Positions 1 to 8,137 of a stretch of 20,320 bases of DNA are shown one piece after another. This DNA comes from JBHHXG01 sp046756985 (GTDB lineage Bacteria > Pseudomonadota > Zetaproteobacteria > Mariprofundales > Mariprofundaceae), in the NCBI GenBank assembly GCA_046756985.1, contig JBHHXG010000029.1:1-20320 (forward strand), in the 5' to 3' direction. The notes under the pieces were generated by a model, which was given only the letters and a program-made list of their open reading frames with translations, was not told the DNA's origin and made no database searches. Positions within the stretch are counted from its first letter, which is position 1. Each line of letters begins with the position of its first letter. The translations under genes and the position numbers were made by a program.

Positions 1-77
1 TTTACATTGAATGCCGGCATGCCGTAGCCATTCTCGGCTGCGTGGTCCAGCAGTTGTCTCATTGAAATAAGCGCCAT
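1..77 (-). CDS. fba: Class II fructose-bisphosphate aldolase, N-terminus only
   Basis: Only the first 25 codons are in the window; the rest lies off the left edge. The visible start MALISMRQLLDHAAENGYG followed by MPAFNV matches the N-terminus of the class II (metal-dependent) aldolase that cleaves or forms fructose 1,6-bisphosphate from glyceraldehyde 3-phosphate and dihydroxyacetone phosphate in the cytoplasm. The ATG at 77-75 is preceded by an excellent ribosome site, AAGGAGG at 90-84 on the minus strand, six bases upstream, so the start is firm. It is the last visible gene of the minus-strand block, 89 bases downstream of pyk, which fits a glycolytic/Calvin operon. The metal-binding residues are outside the window, so the class is inferred from the N-terminus and context. 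Confidence 0.85.
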   Translation of the reverse strand, partial: MALISMRQLLDHAAENGYGMPAFNV

Positions 78-166
78 TGTTATCCTCCTTAGAATTTAAA
101 GGGCTTCTACCAGAAATAATCGCCCTGTAGTTTGACCCTTGCGGGCCGTAAAATCAATTGCCCCAA

Positions 167-1618
167 TTACTTAAAGACATCTCCAACCTGAACGATCTTC
201 ATGGTGTTCGTGCCGCCTGCCTGTCCCATTGGCGTGCCAAGGGAGATGACCACCAGATCATCATGTGTCACCAGCTCATCGTAAAGCATCAGAGACATGA
301 CATCGCGCGTGGCCTGCGGCGCATCCTTTTCTCCGTAGTCACCCCTGATCGGCTTCGGAATTACATTCCTGAACAGCGTAACCCGTCCCGCGGTCGTCCG
401 CATGGGCGTTAACGCATAGATGGGAACCTTGCTCAGGTAGCGAGACATATACAATACCGTGTTACCACTCTGTGTGAATGAGGCTATCGCCTTGATCGGC
501 ATGGCGTGTGATACGTCCATCACCTGCCTGGCAATGCATTCATCGACAGAGTGAGGCGGGAAATGAGGGTCACGGGTGGATGAGGATGGAAGCACCTTCT
601 GTTTTTCGGTTTCAATGCAGGTACGATGCATAGCCTGAACTGCCTCGACCGGATATTTACCAGCCGCAGTTTCACCAGACAGCATAATCGCATCGGTGCC
701 ATCCAGTACGGCATTAGCGACATCATTCACCTCGGCACGCGTCGGAATAGGATTGTTGCACATGGATTCCATCATTTGGGTGGCTACGATGACCGGGCAG
801 TGATAGCGGGGCGCTTTTCTGAGGATGCGCTTCTGGGCCGGCGGCACGGCTGCGTCACCAATCTCCACACCCAAATCGCCGCGCGCGACCATGACAGCAT
901 CGGAGGCTTCCAGAATACTTTCCAGATTTTCTACCGCTTCGGCACGTTCGACCTTGGCAATCAGGCCCGCATGGCTACCTTCCGCTTGCACCAGAGAACG
1001 CGCATATTCCATATCGGCACCGTCACGAGGGAACGAAATGGCGATATAGTCCACGCCAATGGTGCAGGCGGTTTTAATGTCTTCCTTGTCCTTGTCGGTC
1101 AGTGCAGCAGCAGACAGGCCACCGCCGGCGCGGTTGATGCCCTTGTTGTTGGACAGCTCACCGCCAACAACGACAGTGCAGTGAATTTCCTGGCCCTTGA
1201 CCGCATCAACATCCATGGCAATCAAGCCATCATTTAGCAGCAGGCGTGCACCCGGCCCCACATCGCCGACGAGCGCCTTATAAGTGATGCCGACGCGCTC
1301 TTCGTCACCATCATCAAGGCCCAGATTCGCATCGATGATGAACTTCTGACCTGGCTTCAGCTCGGTCTTGCCGTTTTTGAATTTGCCGATACGGATCTTC
1401 GGCCCCTGCATGTCAGCCAGAATACCGATACAGACACCGTGTTTCTTGGCAGCAGTACGTACGTTTTCGGCACGTTGTTTGTGCTCTTTTGGCGATCCAT
1501 GAGAGAAATTAAGGCGTACAATATTAACCCCGGCACCAACCAGCTGGTCCAGCACCTCTGGAGATTCAGAGACCGGGCCGATGGTTGCGACAATTTTGGT
1601 TCTGCGAAATTCAGTCAC
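167..1618 (-). CDS. pyk: Pyruvate kinase
   Basis: Pyruvate kinase, 483 aa, the usual bacterial length. It converts phosphoenolpyruvate and ADP to pyruvate and ATP in the cytoplasm. Visible motifs are NFSHG (37-41), the phosphate-binding segment ADMQGPKIR (68-76), the active-site signature around Lys222 (IAKVERAEAVENL) with Glu224 as metal ligand, and MVARGDLGVE (243-252) with Asp248. A C-terminal alpha/beta domain follows from about residue 350. The start is GTG at 1618-1616, directly after the pgk stop codon (TAA then GTG, no spacer). The nearest purine-rich site, GAGGAA, lies about 12 bases upstream inside pgk, so translation is probably coupled to pgk. Pairing pyruvate kinase with a PPi-type phosphofructokinase nearby is notable. 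Family assignment is certain; allosteric control cannot be read from sequence. Confidence 0.97.
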   Translation of the reverse strand: MTEFRRTKIVATIGPVSESPEVLDQLVGAGVNIVRLNFSHGSPKEHKQRAENVRTAAKKHGVCIGILADMQGPKIRIGKFKNGKTELKPGQKFIIDANLGLDDGDEERVGITYKALVGDVGPGARLLLNDGLIAMDVDAVKGQEIHCTVVVGGELSNNKGINRAGGGLSAAALTDKDKEDIKTACTIGVDYIAISFPRDGADMEYARSLVQAEGSHAGLIAKVERAEAVENLESILEASDAVMVARGDLGVEIGDAAVPPAQKRILRKAPRYHCPVIVATQMMESMCNNPIPTRAEVNDVANAVLDGTDAIMLSGETAAGKYPVEAVQAMHRTCIETEKQKVLPSSSTRDPHFPPHSVDECIARQVMDVSHAMPIKAIASFTQSGNTVLYMSRYLSKVPIYALTPMRTTAGRVTLFRNVIPKPIRGDYGEKDAPQATRDVMSLMLYDELVTHDDLVVISLGTPMGQAGGTNTMKIVQVGDVFK

Positions 1619-2797
1619 TTAGGCAGCACGTTCCTCGAGCATAGCCACAGCTGGCAGCTTTTTACCCTCCAGAAATTCCAGGAAAGCGCCACCGCCGGTT
1701 GAGATATAGGACACGCGGTCAGCGATGTCGTATTTATCGACAGCCGCCAGCGTATCACCGCCACCGGCAATCGAGAATGCCTCAGATTCAGCAATAGCCA
1801 TGGAGATGGCCTTGGTGCCTTCGCCGAACTGATCGAACTCAAATACGCCTACCGGGCCGTTCCAGACGATGGTGCCGGCTTTTTTCAGGATATCAGCCAG
1901 TGCCGCAGCGGAATCCGGACCGATATCGAAGATCATGTCATCATCTTCAACATCGGTAACATTCTTCAGCGTTGCTTCGGCAGTCGGGGAGAACTCCTTG
2001 CCGCACACCACATCGGTTGGTACCGGGATATCACCGCCACGTGCTTCAGCGGCAGCAGACAGTGATTTGCAGGTATCAATCAAATCCGCTTCGTATAAGG
2101 ATTTTCCGACAGGATGACCTGCGGCAGCAATAAAGGTGTTGGCGATACCTCCGCCCACCACCAGTTCATCCACGACCGTGGACAGAGACTCCAGCACAGT
2201 CAGCTTTGTTGAAACCTTGGATCCGCCAACGATAGCCACCATCGGACGTGCCGGGTTATCCAGCGCCTTACCCAGAGCTTCCAACTCCCCAGCCAGCAGT
2301 GGTCCGGCGCATGCGGTCGGTGCGAACTGGCCGGCACCATGGGTGGAGGCCTGCGCACGATGGGCCGTGCCGAAAGCATCCATGACATATACGTCGCACA
2401 GGGCGGCATACTGCCGGGACAGCGCTTCGTCATTTTTCTTTTCACCCTTGTTGAAACGAACATTTTCCAGCAGTACAACCTGGCCATCAGCCACCTCAAC
2501 ATCGCCATCGACATAATCCGCGACCAGTTTAACATCCTGACCGAGTAGTCCGGACATGTGTGCGGCGACAGGCGTCAGCGAGAACTCTTCCGCCGGTTCA
2601 CCCTCGGTTGGGCGACCAAGATGGGACATAACCATCACCTTCGCACCTGCCTTGACGCAGTGCTCAAGGGTCGGCAAGGAAGCGCGGATGCGCTTGTCAC
2701 TCGTCACCTTGCCATTGGCAATCGGTACATTCAGGTCCTGACGGATCAGTACGCGCTTGCCAGCCAGATCCAGGTCAGTCATTTTGATTACAGACAT
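1619..2797 (-). CDS. pgk: Phosphoglycerate kinase
   Basis: Phosphoglycerate kinase, 392 aa, full length for bacteria. It interconverts 1,3-bisphosphoglycerate and ADP with 3-phosphoglycerate and ATP, in glycolysis or, reversed, in the Calvin cycle. The PGK signature KRVLIRQDLNVP is at 14-25, the substrate-binding SHLGRP at 58-63, the nucleotide-binding GGSKVSTK at 191-198, and the C-terminal GGGDT (345-349) and STGGGAFLEFLEGK (366-379) loops are intact. The ATG at 2797-2795 follows GAAGGAG (2810-2804, minus strand) at good spacing. It is preceded by a 186-base interval with two stem-loops after gap and is followed immediately by pyk, so pgk-pyk are very probably co-translated. Nothing is missing or unusual in the protein. 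Confidence 0.98.
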   Translation of the reverse strand: MSVIKMTDLDLAGKRVLIRQDLNVPIANGKVTSDKRIRASLPTLEHCVKAGAKVMVMSHLGRPTEGEPAEEFSLTPVAAHMSGLLGQDVKLVADYVDGDVEVADGQVVLLENVRFNKGEKKNDEALSRQYAALCDVYVMDAFGTAHRAQASTHGAGQFAPTACAGPLLAGELEALGKALDNPARPMVAIVGGSKVSTKLTVLESLSTVVDELVVGGGIANTFIAAAGHPVGKSLYEADLIDTCKSLSAAAEARGGDIPVPTDVVCGKEFSPTAEATLKNVTDVEDDDMIFDIGPDSAAALADILKKAGTIVWNGPVGVFEFDQFGEGTKAISMAIAESEAFSIAGGGDTLAAVDKYDIADRVSYISTGGGAFLEFLEGKKLPAVAMLEERAA

Positions 2798-2892
2798 TTC
2801 TCACTCCTTCGGGCAGGGGCCACACAGTGGATATTGAAGCGTATGGCACCATGATAGATTCAATATTTGGACGTTTGTCGCTGACGGCTTGA

Positions 2893-2927
2893 CCGGGTTT
2901 TCTGGTCAAACAACCAGATCAAACCGG
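2893..2927 (-). other. Stem-loop in gap-pgk intergenic region
   Basis: An imperfect inverted repeat. CCGG (2893-2896) pairs with CCGG (2924-2927), TTT (2898-2900) with AAA (2921-2923), and TCTGGT (2901-2906) with ACCAGA (2913-2918), around the loop CAAACA. There is a one-base bulge on one arm and a two-base bulge on the other. An alternative pairing, TTGACC (2889-2894) with GGTCAA (2904-2909), would exclude the long hairpin. No T-run follows on the minus strand, so a simple terminator is unlikely. It could be an mRNA processing or stability element, an attenuator or an operator. Confidence 0.5.
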
Positions 2928-2938
2928 CAATGACAAAC

Positions 2939-2971
2939 GTGGGAGCCTCTTTTCACGAAGAGGACTCCCAC
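2939..2971 (-). terminator. Strong stem-loop downstream of gap
   Basis: GTGGGAG (2939-2945) pairs with CTCCCAC (2965-2971), and CCTCTT (2946-2951) pairs with AAGAGG (2958-2963), giving a 13-bp stem with a six-base loop and one bulged A (2964). It lies 12 bases past the gap stop codon. Reading on the minus strand, the stem is followed only by GTTTGTC, a weak U-tract. It may therefore be a partial terminator or a 3'-end-protecting hairpin that lowers pgk-pyk-fba expression relative to gap. The structure is directly visible; the termination role is inferred. Confidence 0.6.
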
Positions 2972-2983
2972 AGTGTTGCGTTA

Positions 2984-3979
2984 CTAGGCTACGTGACGAA
3001 CCATGCTCATCATATTGCAGGTGTAGCCGTACTCATTGTCATACCATGCAACAATCTTGACGAAGGTGCCGTCCAGTGCGATACCGGCTCCTGCATCAAA
3101 CGTGGAGGGCTCCTTCTTACCACGGAAGTCAGTGGATACCACTTTCTCTTCAGTGTAACCGAGAACGCCCTTCATCTCGCCTTCTGAAGCCGCTTTCATG
3201 GCAGCACAGATGTCGTCGTAGGAAGCTTCCTTGTTTAGCTCAACGGTCAGATCAACCACGGAAACATCGGAAGTAGGAACACGGAATGCCATACCGGTCA
3301 GCTTGCCGTTCAGGTCTGGAAGAACAACACCTACCGCCTTGGCAGCGCCGGTGGATGACGGAATAATATTTTCCAGAATGCCACGGCCGCCGCGCCAGTC
3401 TTTCATCGAAGGACCGTCAACCGTCTTCTGTGTTGCGGTGGCGGCGTGAACAGTGGTCATCAGACCACGCTTGATACCATAGTTGTCGTTCAGCACCTTG
3501 GCGACAGGCGCCAGACAGTTGGTGGTGCAGGATGCAGCCGAAACGATGGCCTGACCAGCGTAAGTGTTGTGGTTTACACCGTACACAAACATCGGCGTGC
3601 CGTCTTTGGAAGGCGCGCTCTGAACCACCTTCTTGGCGCCGGCATCAATATGCGCCTGGCAGGTCTCTTCGGTCAGGAAGAAGCCGGTACACTCCAGGAC
3701 GATGTCCGCACCAACTTCGTTCCATTTCAGGTTGGCAGGGTCACGTTCCGCCGTCAGGCGAATCTTCTTGCCATTGACAATTAGATTGTTGCCGTCAACG
3801 GATACGTCCCCGTCAAAGCGGCCATGAACCGAGTCATACTTCAGCATGTATGCCAGATAATCAGGATCCAGCAGATCGTTTATGGCAACGATTTCCATAT
3901 CAGTGAAATCCTTTGCCACGGCGCGGAAAGCCATGCGGCCAATGCGGCCAAATCCATTAATACCAATTTTTATCGTCAT
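2984..3979 (-). CDS. gap: Glyceraldehyde-3-phosphate dehydrogenase, type I
   Basis: Phosphorylating glyceraldehyde-3-phosphate dehydrogenase, 331 aa, normal length. It interconverts glyceraldehyde 3-phosphate and 1,3-bisphosphoglycerate using NAD(P). The N-terminal Rossmann motif INGFGRIGR is at 7-15. Asp35 at the end of the second strand (AIND) is the residue associated with NAD preference in this family. The catalytic ASCTTNC has Cys151, with His178 as its partner (TTVHAATATQKTVDGP), and the C-terminal WYDNEYGY is present. The ATG at 3979-3977 follows a GGAGAGGAGA ribosome site (3994-3985, minus strand). It sits 41 bases downstream of tkt and upstream of pgk behind a strong hairpin. Only one gap gene is in the window, so it may serve both glycolysis and carbon fixation; that is inference. 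Confidence 0.98.
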   Translation of the reverse strand: MTIKIGINGFGRIGRMAFRAVAKDFTDMEIVAINDLLDPDYLAYMLKYDSVHGRFDGDVSVDGNNLIVNGKKIRLTAERDPANLKWNEVGADIVLECTGFFLTEETCQAHIDAGAKKVVQSAPSKDGTPMFVYGVNHNTYAGQAIVSAASCTTNCLAPVAKVLNDNYGIKRGLMTTVHAATATQKTVDGPSMKDWRGGRGILENIIPSSTGAAKAVGVVLPDLNGKLTGMAFRVPTSDVSVVDLTVELNKEASYDDICAAMKAASEGEMKGVLGYTEEKVVSTDFRGKKEPSTFDAGAGIALDGTFVKIVAWYDNEYGYTCNMMSMVRHVA

Positions 3980-4020
3980 AGTTATCTCCTCTCCAGTTTA
4001 TTTTAATAAGTATTTCTGTG

Positions 4021-6027
4021 CTATGCGACCTCTTTGACGGCTGCGACAACCGCCTTAGTTGTGATTCCAAATTCCTTGAATAGCAGATCGGCCGGCGCAG
4101 ATTCGCCAAAGGTGTCGATACCGATGACCTTGCCCTTCAAGCCAACATATTTGCCCCAGAAGCCGGTTACGCCTGCTTCTACAGCTACACGTGCGGTAAC
4201 GGATGCAGGCAGTACGGATTCACGGTATGCATCATCCTGCTCATCAAAAGCTTCACAGCATGGCATGGACACTACACGAACTCTCTTGCCCTGCTTGGCA
4301 AGCTCCGCTTGTGCTTCCATGGCCAACTGAACCTCGGAGCCGGTGGCGATAATGATGGCATCCGGGTTGTTACCACACTCCTCGCAGCAGGACAGCACAT
4401 AGCCACCCCGCCCAATGTTGCCCACCTGCTCATCCGTATAATCATTGCAGGGTAAGCCCTGACGCGTGTAGATCAGGGTTGATGGCAAGCCACTACGCTC
4501 AACAGCAGATTTCCATGAAATAGCCGTTTCAACCGCATCACATGGGCGCCATACATGCATACGCGGAATCATGCGAAGTGTTGCGATCTGTTCAACAGGC
4601 TGATGGGTCGGACCATCCTCGCCCAGCCCGATGGAGTCATGGGTATAAACAAAGATAGATTGAATCTTCATCAATGCCGCCATGCGCAAAGCATTACGCG
4701 CATACTCTGAGAACATCAGGAAGGTTGCTCCAAAAGGAATGGCGCCGCCGTGCAGAGCAATACCGTTCATGGCAGCAGACATGCCGAATTCACGTACGCC
4801 CCAGTGCATGTAATTGCCGGCAGGGGTATCCTTGGAGAAGGCCTCTGCACCTGGCCACTTGGTATTGTTCGATGGCGCCAAATCGGCAGAGCCGCCAACA
4901 ATTTCCGGCAATACGGCAGCAATCTTTCCGATGGTTTTACCTGAAGCCACACGTGTTGCCCAGCCAGGCTTCTCTGCACGAAGCTCGTTGACCCACCCGT
5001 TGATGGCTTTGTTCCATCCCTTGGGCAGTTTGCCGTCTATGCGACGTTCGAATTCAGCAGCCAGTTCCGGATACTCCTTGGCATACGCCTTAAAGCGTTT
5101 CTGCCAATCTTTCTCGGCTTCGGCACCGGATTTCTTGGCGTTCCAGCCGGCATACACATCTTCAGGGATGTCGAATGGCTGATGGTTCCAGCCAAGTTCC
5201 TTGCGTACCAGAGCCACTTCTTCATCGCCCAGCGCTGCGCCGTGGCAGTCATGCGAACCGGCCTTGTTCGGTGAGCCGTAGCCAATGATAGTCTTGCAGC
5301 AAATCATGGTTGGCTTGTCGGTTTCAGCCTTGGCAGTTTCAATTGCCTGTTTGATTTCTTCAGCATCATGGCCGTCAACGCCACGGATCACCTGCCAGCC
5401 ATAAGCTTCGAAACGGGCAGATGTATCATCGGTGAACCAGCCTTCAACCTCACCATCGATGGAGATGCCGTTGTCATCCCAGAAGCAGATCAGCTTGCCC
5501 AGCCCCAGTGTGCCGGCCAGTGAACATGCTTCATGAGAAATGCCTTCCATCATGCAGCCATCACCGAGGAACACATAGGTGTTATGATCAACAATGGTGT
5601 GGCCCGGTTTGTTGAACTGGCCAGCCTGCATGGCTTCAGCAATAGCCATGCCCACGCCGTTGGTAATACCCTGACCCAGTGGCCCGGTGGTGGTTTCAAC
5701 ACCCGGCGCATATCCGTATTCCGGATGTCCCGGGGTCTTGGAATGCAACTGGCGGAACTGTTTAAGATCTTCGATACTAAGATCGTAACCAGTCAGATGC
5801 AGCAGGGAGTAGATCAGCATTGAGCCATGACCGTTGGAAAGAATGAACCGGTCGCGATCCGCCCATTTTGGATTGGCTGGATTGTGCTTCATGTAGTCAT
5901 TCCAAAGCACCTCGGCGATATCCGCCATGCCCATCGGTGCGCCCGGATGCCCGGAATTAGCCTTTTGGACAGCATCCATTGCAAGTGCGCGAACGGCATT
6001 AGCCAAGTGTCTACGATTGTTACTCAT
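4021..6027 (-). CDS. tkt: Transketolase
   Basis: Thiamine-diphosphate transketolase, 668 aa, full length. It moves two-carbon units between ketose and aldose phosphates in the pentose phosphate and Calvin cycles. The N-terminal signature RALAMDAVQKANSGHPG (13-29) contains the substrate-contact His26. LSNGHGS (63-69), TPGHPE (98-103) and the ThDP/metal motif GDGCMMEG (155-162) with DDNGISIDG (184-192) follow. The pyrimidine-domain signature GEDGPTHQPVEQIATLR and the C-terminal domain (from about 540) are complete. The ATG at 6027-6025 has AAGGGGAAAAG just upstream. It lies between glpX and gap on the same strand, separated from glpX by a 143-base AT-rich interval that could hold its own promoter. 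The glpX-tkt-gap-pgk grouping is typical of Calvin-cycle operons in chemoautotrophs. Confidence 0.97.
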   Translation of the reverse strand: MSNNRRHLANAVRALAMDAVQKANSGHPGAPMGMADIAEVLWNDYMKHNPANPKWADRDRFILSNGHGSMLIYSLLHLTGYDLSIEDLKQFRQLHSKTPGHPEYGYAPGVETTTGPLGQGITNGVGMAIAEAMQAGQFNKPGHTIVDHNTYVFLGDGCMMEGISHEACSLAGTLGLGKLICFWDDNGISIDGEVEGWFTDDTSARFEAYGWQVIRGVDGHDAEEIKQAIETAKAETDKPTMICCKTIIGYGSPNKAGSHDCHGAALGDEEVALVRKELGWNHQPFDIPEDVYAGWNAKKSGAEAEKDWQKRFKAYAKEYPELAAEFERRIDGKLPKGWNKAINGWVNELRAEKPGWATRVASGKTIGKIAAVLPEIVGGSADLAPSNNTKWPGAEAFSKDTPAGNYMHWGVREFGMSAAMNGIALHGGAIPFGATFLMFSEYARNALRMAALMKIQSIFVYTHDSIGLGEDGPTHQPVEQIATLRMIPRMHVWRPCDAVETAISWKSAVERSGLPSTLIYTRQGLPCNDYTDEQVGNIGRGGYVLSCCEECGNNPDAIIIATGSEVQLAMEAQAELAKQGKRVRVVSMPCCEAFDEQDDAYRESVLPASVTARVAVEAGVTGFWGKYVGLKGKVIGIDTFGESAPADLLFKEFGITTKAVVAAVKEVA

Positions 6028-6040
6028 ATGCTTTTCCCCT

Positions 6041-6135
6041 TATGCATCATATTAAAAAACTCGAGAACCATACTCAGGATATGTATAATATCTAATCAAT
6101 AGTTATTATTTTTTTCATAAATAATTTTTATGCAT
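6041..6135 (-). promoter_or_regulatory. AT-rich interval between glpX and tkt
   Basis: This stretch is strongly AT-rich compared with the genes around it. On the minus strand it contains a -10-like TATTAT (6090-6085) upstream of tkt, but no convincing -35 at the right distance. It also contains an A/T-only stem, ATTATTT (6105-6111) with AAATAAT (6119-6125). It may carry a tkt promoter, an UP-type element, or a weak end for glpX transcripts. The base composition is observed; the function is a guess. Confidence 0.3.
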
Positions 6136-6170
6136 CTCATCAGCCCTTTATCCCTAAGCAGATTAAACTC

Positions 6171-7124
6171 TCAGACATGCAGTGTGGTCTGGACTCGTCG
6201 GATGTTTCCAACCGAACCGGATAGCACGACGGTATCGGTGGTCATAAAACGACCACCTTCATCGTTGCCTGTTTTAACATGGTGGACATATGCTCCGCTG
6301 GTAAGGCCTGTGGCAATGAACATTACATCATCAGAGGTGACAAGTTCATCACAAGGGATAATACGGGTTGTGTCGATGCCTTCCTTTTCACACAACTCAA
6401 TCTCGAAATCCTTTTGCGGTGCCATGCGGCCGAACATTTCCGCACCCATGGCACGTGCCGCACAGGCGGTGACAATGCCTTCCGGTGTGCCGCCAATACC
6501 AAACAGGGCATCTGAACCCATATTCAACACGGCCTGAATGGCACCATTGACATCACCATCCGTTGCCAGGCGCACTTTCGCACCGCAGGCATACACGTCT
6601 CGGATCAGTTCCTGGTGGCGAGGCTTATCCAGGATAAACACCCTGATTTCCTTGATGTCCTTTCCTAATGCGCTGGCCAGCTGGCCCAGGCGATCAGCGA
6701 CAGGCGCTTCGGCATCAATCTTGCCGCGTGCCGGCTTTGGATATACTTGCTTATCCATATAGAAACAGGAGCCCGGCTGATACATGGCTCCTGCTGGGGC
6801 TGCAGCCAACGTCACAATGGAACCCGGCATATCCTTGGCAAACAGGTTGGTGCCCTCAATCGGGTCTACAGCGATATCGACACCGATACCTTCACCGGTG
6901 CCGACTTCCTCACCATCATACAGGGCAGGGGCTTCGTCCTTGGCACCTTCGCCAATCACGACCACGCCTTTCATCTTTACCTTGTTAATTCGTTCACGCA
7001 TGGCATCCACGGCCAAGCCATCGCCTTCGTCTTTCTGGCCGGAGCCGACAAATGGTGCGCAGGCGCGCGCTGCGGCCTCGCAGACTTCAACGAGATCAAT
7101 TTTCAGATCGGCAACGCTGGACAT
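6171..7124 (-). CDS. glpX: Class II fructose-1,6-bisphosphatase (GlpX type)
   Basis: Class II fructose-1,6-bisphosphatase, 317 aa. It hydrolyses fructose 1,6-bisphosphate to fructose 6-phosphate for gluconeogenesis or the Calvin cycle; several autotroph homologues also act on sedoheptulose 1,7-bisphosphate. The metal and phosphate-binding residues are visible: Asp35 in GDGLAVDAMRE, Glu59 in VIGEGAKDE, and Asp87/Glu90/Thr92 in VDPIEGTN, followed by the IGGTPEG loop. I start at the ATG 7124-7122 (MSSVADLKIDL) because AAGGGG (7137-7132, minus strand) lies seven bases upstream; an upstream in-frame ATG at 7181 adds 19 residues unlike the family. It heads the glpX-tkt-gap-pgk-pyk-fba run, 117 bases after the phosphatase gene upstream. 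Whether it has sedoheptulose bisphosphatase activity cannot be decided from sequence. Confidence 0.95.
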   Translation of the reverse strand: MSSVADLKIDLVEVCEAAARACAPFVGSGQKDEGDGLAVDAMRERINKVKMKGVVVIGEGAKDEAPALYDGEEVGTGEGIGVDIAVDPIEGTNLFAKDMPGSIVTLAAAPAGAMYQPGSCFYMDKQVYPKPARGKIDAEAPVADRLGQLASALGKDIKEIRVFILDKPRHQELIRDVYACGAKVRLATDGDVNGAIQAVLNMGSDALFGIGGTPEGIVTACAARAMGAEMFGRMAPQKDFEIELCEKEGIDTTRIIPCDELVTSDDVMFIATGLTSGAYVHHVKTGNDEGGRFMTTDTVVLSGSVGNIRRVQTTLHV

Positions 7125-7241
7125 AAGTTTTCCCCTTCCCATGAATTTAGCGGAGCGGCACGCTAGCTGATTTTGCTCCATTTTGCGAGTCCAAATTGGG
7201 GCTCAAGAGGTTTATGCCGCAAACATAAGCGAAGCGGGCGG

Positions 7242-8033
7242 TCAATTTGCAGCAAGCAACCGGTTAAGCTGTTGATGTGTGTTACGGTCTGCAGCAGCGA
7301 GAACGGAACTTTCCAGTTGTACCCTTGTAAAAGGATCACGATCTTCAAAATCACTGACCATACCGCCCGCTTCGGAGACCAGCAGTGCCCCCGCAGCATA
7401 ATCCCATAACTTCTGCCGGCCGTGGATAATAAATTGTGCGCGGCCGGCTGCCAGCCAAGCCCATTCCAGTGCGCATGTGCCGATATTACGCTGGCTGCGA
7501 TAGTGCTTCTCAGTAGCCAGCCGAACAGCAGGGCCATGGGACAGCCGTTTGAAATCAATAAATCCGACCGCATCTTTCAGCTGTTGTGCTGGTGAGGTGT
7601 GCAGGGCCGCGCCATTGTTCCATGCTCCTTTTCCCCGTATAGCTGAAAAGGTTTCTCCGCGAACCGGATCATGGATGCAGGCCAGAACAGGCTGGCCATT
7701 TTCAATCAGGGCCAGCGATGAAGCAAAAATTGGCAGCGAAGCGACGAAATTGGTCGTGCCATCCAGTGGATCCAGGCACCAGTAGCGTCCATCACTGTTT
7801 TCAAGGCACTGTCTTTGTTCTGCGGGCGTCATCTCCTCACCCAGAAAGGCAGTATCCGGATCAATATCCTTCAGACCAGCCTCAATGAGCTCCTGACAAG
7901 CCAGATCGATTTTGGTGACGATGGAACCATCGGATTTAATGTTTGTCTCGGTGGTATTCTGGAAGGCAGGCAGTATAATGTTTTGCCCCGCCTGCTTGAT
8001 CAATGATGCGATATCATCAATATCCGGTGACAT
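7242..8033 (-). CDS. Inositol monophosphatase-family phosphatase
   Basis: A 263-aa member of the lithium-sensitive, magnesium-dependent IMPase/FBPase-I/CysQ superfamily. The fold's metal-binding motifs are intact: GEE (65-67), the DPLDGTTNF segment (88-96) with Asp88 and Asp91, and the C-terminal LWDYAAGALLVSEAGG (209-224) with Asp211. The substrate could be inositol phosphate, a sugar bisphosphate, or 3'-phosphoadenosine phosphosulfate/PAP. The motifs are of the IMPase type, but bacterial members have varied substrates, so I give no gene symbol. The ATG at 8033-8031 has GGGAGG close upstream (minus strand). It is the first gene of the minus-strand carbon block, divergent from the phosphofructokinase gene across 104 bases. 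That position next to glpX suggests a sugar-phosphate role, which is inference. Confidence 0.9.
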   Translation of the reverse strand: MSPDIDDIASLIKQAGQNIILPAFQNTTETNIKSDGSIVTKIDLACQELIEAGLKDIDPDTAFLGEEMTPAEQRQCLENSDGRYWCLDPLDGTTNFVASLPIFASSLALIENGQPVLACIHDPVRGETFSAIRGKGAWNNGAALHTSPAQQLKDAVGFIDFKRLSHGPAVRLATEKHYRSQRNIGTCALEWAWLAAGRAQFIIHGRQKLWDYAAGALLVSEAGGMVSDFEDRDPFTRVQLESSVLAAADRNTHQQLNRLLAAN

Positions 8034-8137
8034 GAATTTCCTCCCTGACAGCCAAACTGCATGATCCGGACGATAACAGTAGAGACGGAGAAATCGAAGT
8101 GCGTTATGATGCGGGAAAATTGATTCGGGGGATTAAG
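8034..8137. promoter_or_regulatory. Divergent intergenic region, phosphatase / phosphofructokinase
   Basis: These 104 bases separate two divergently transcribed genes, so both promoters of the left half should be here or just inside the genes. I found no good -35/-10 pair on either strand. The only palindrome noticed is the short TCCGGA (8065-8070). An in-frame GTG at 8099 with GGAG upstream could extend the phosphofructokinase by 13 residues into this region. Confidence 0.35.

Noticed and set aside
626..1237. Long open frame of 203 codons on the plus strand
   Set aside because: It lies wholly antisense to pyk, has no ribosome site and resembles no protein family; it is a shadow of the pyk codon pattern.
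8099..8137. Upstream GTG start for the phosphofructokinase
   Set aside because: GGAG upstream makes it possible, but MALKGKMVIGQSGG at 8138 matches the usual family start and has its own G-rich site. Kept only as an alternative.
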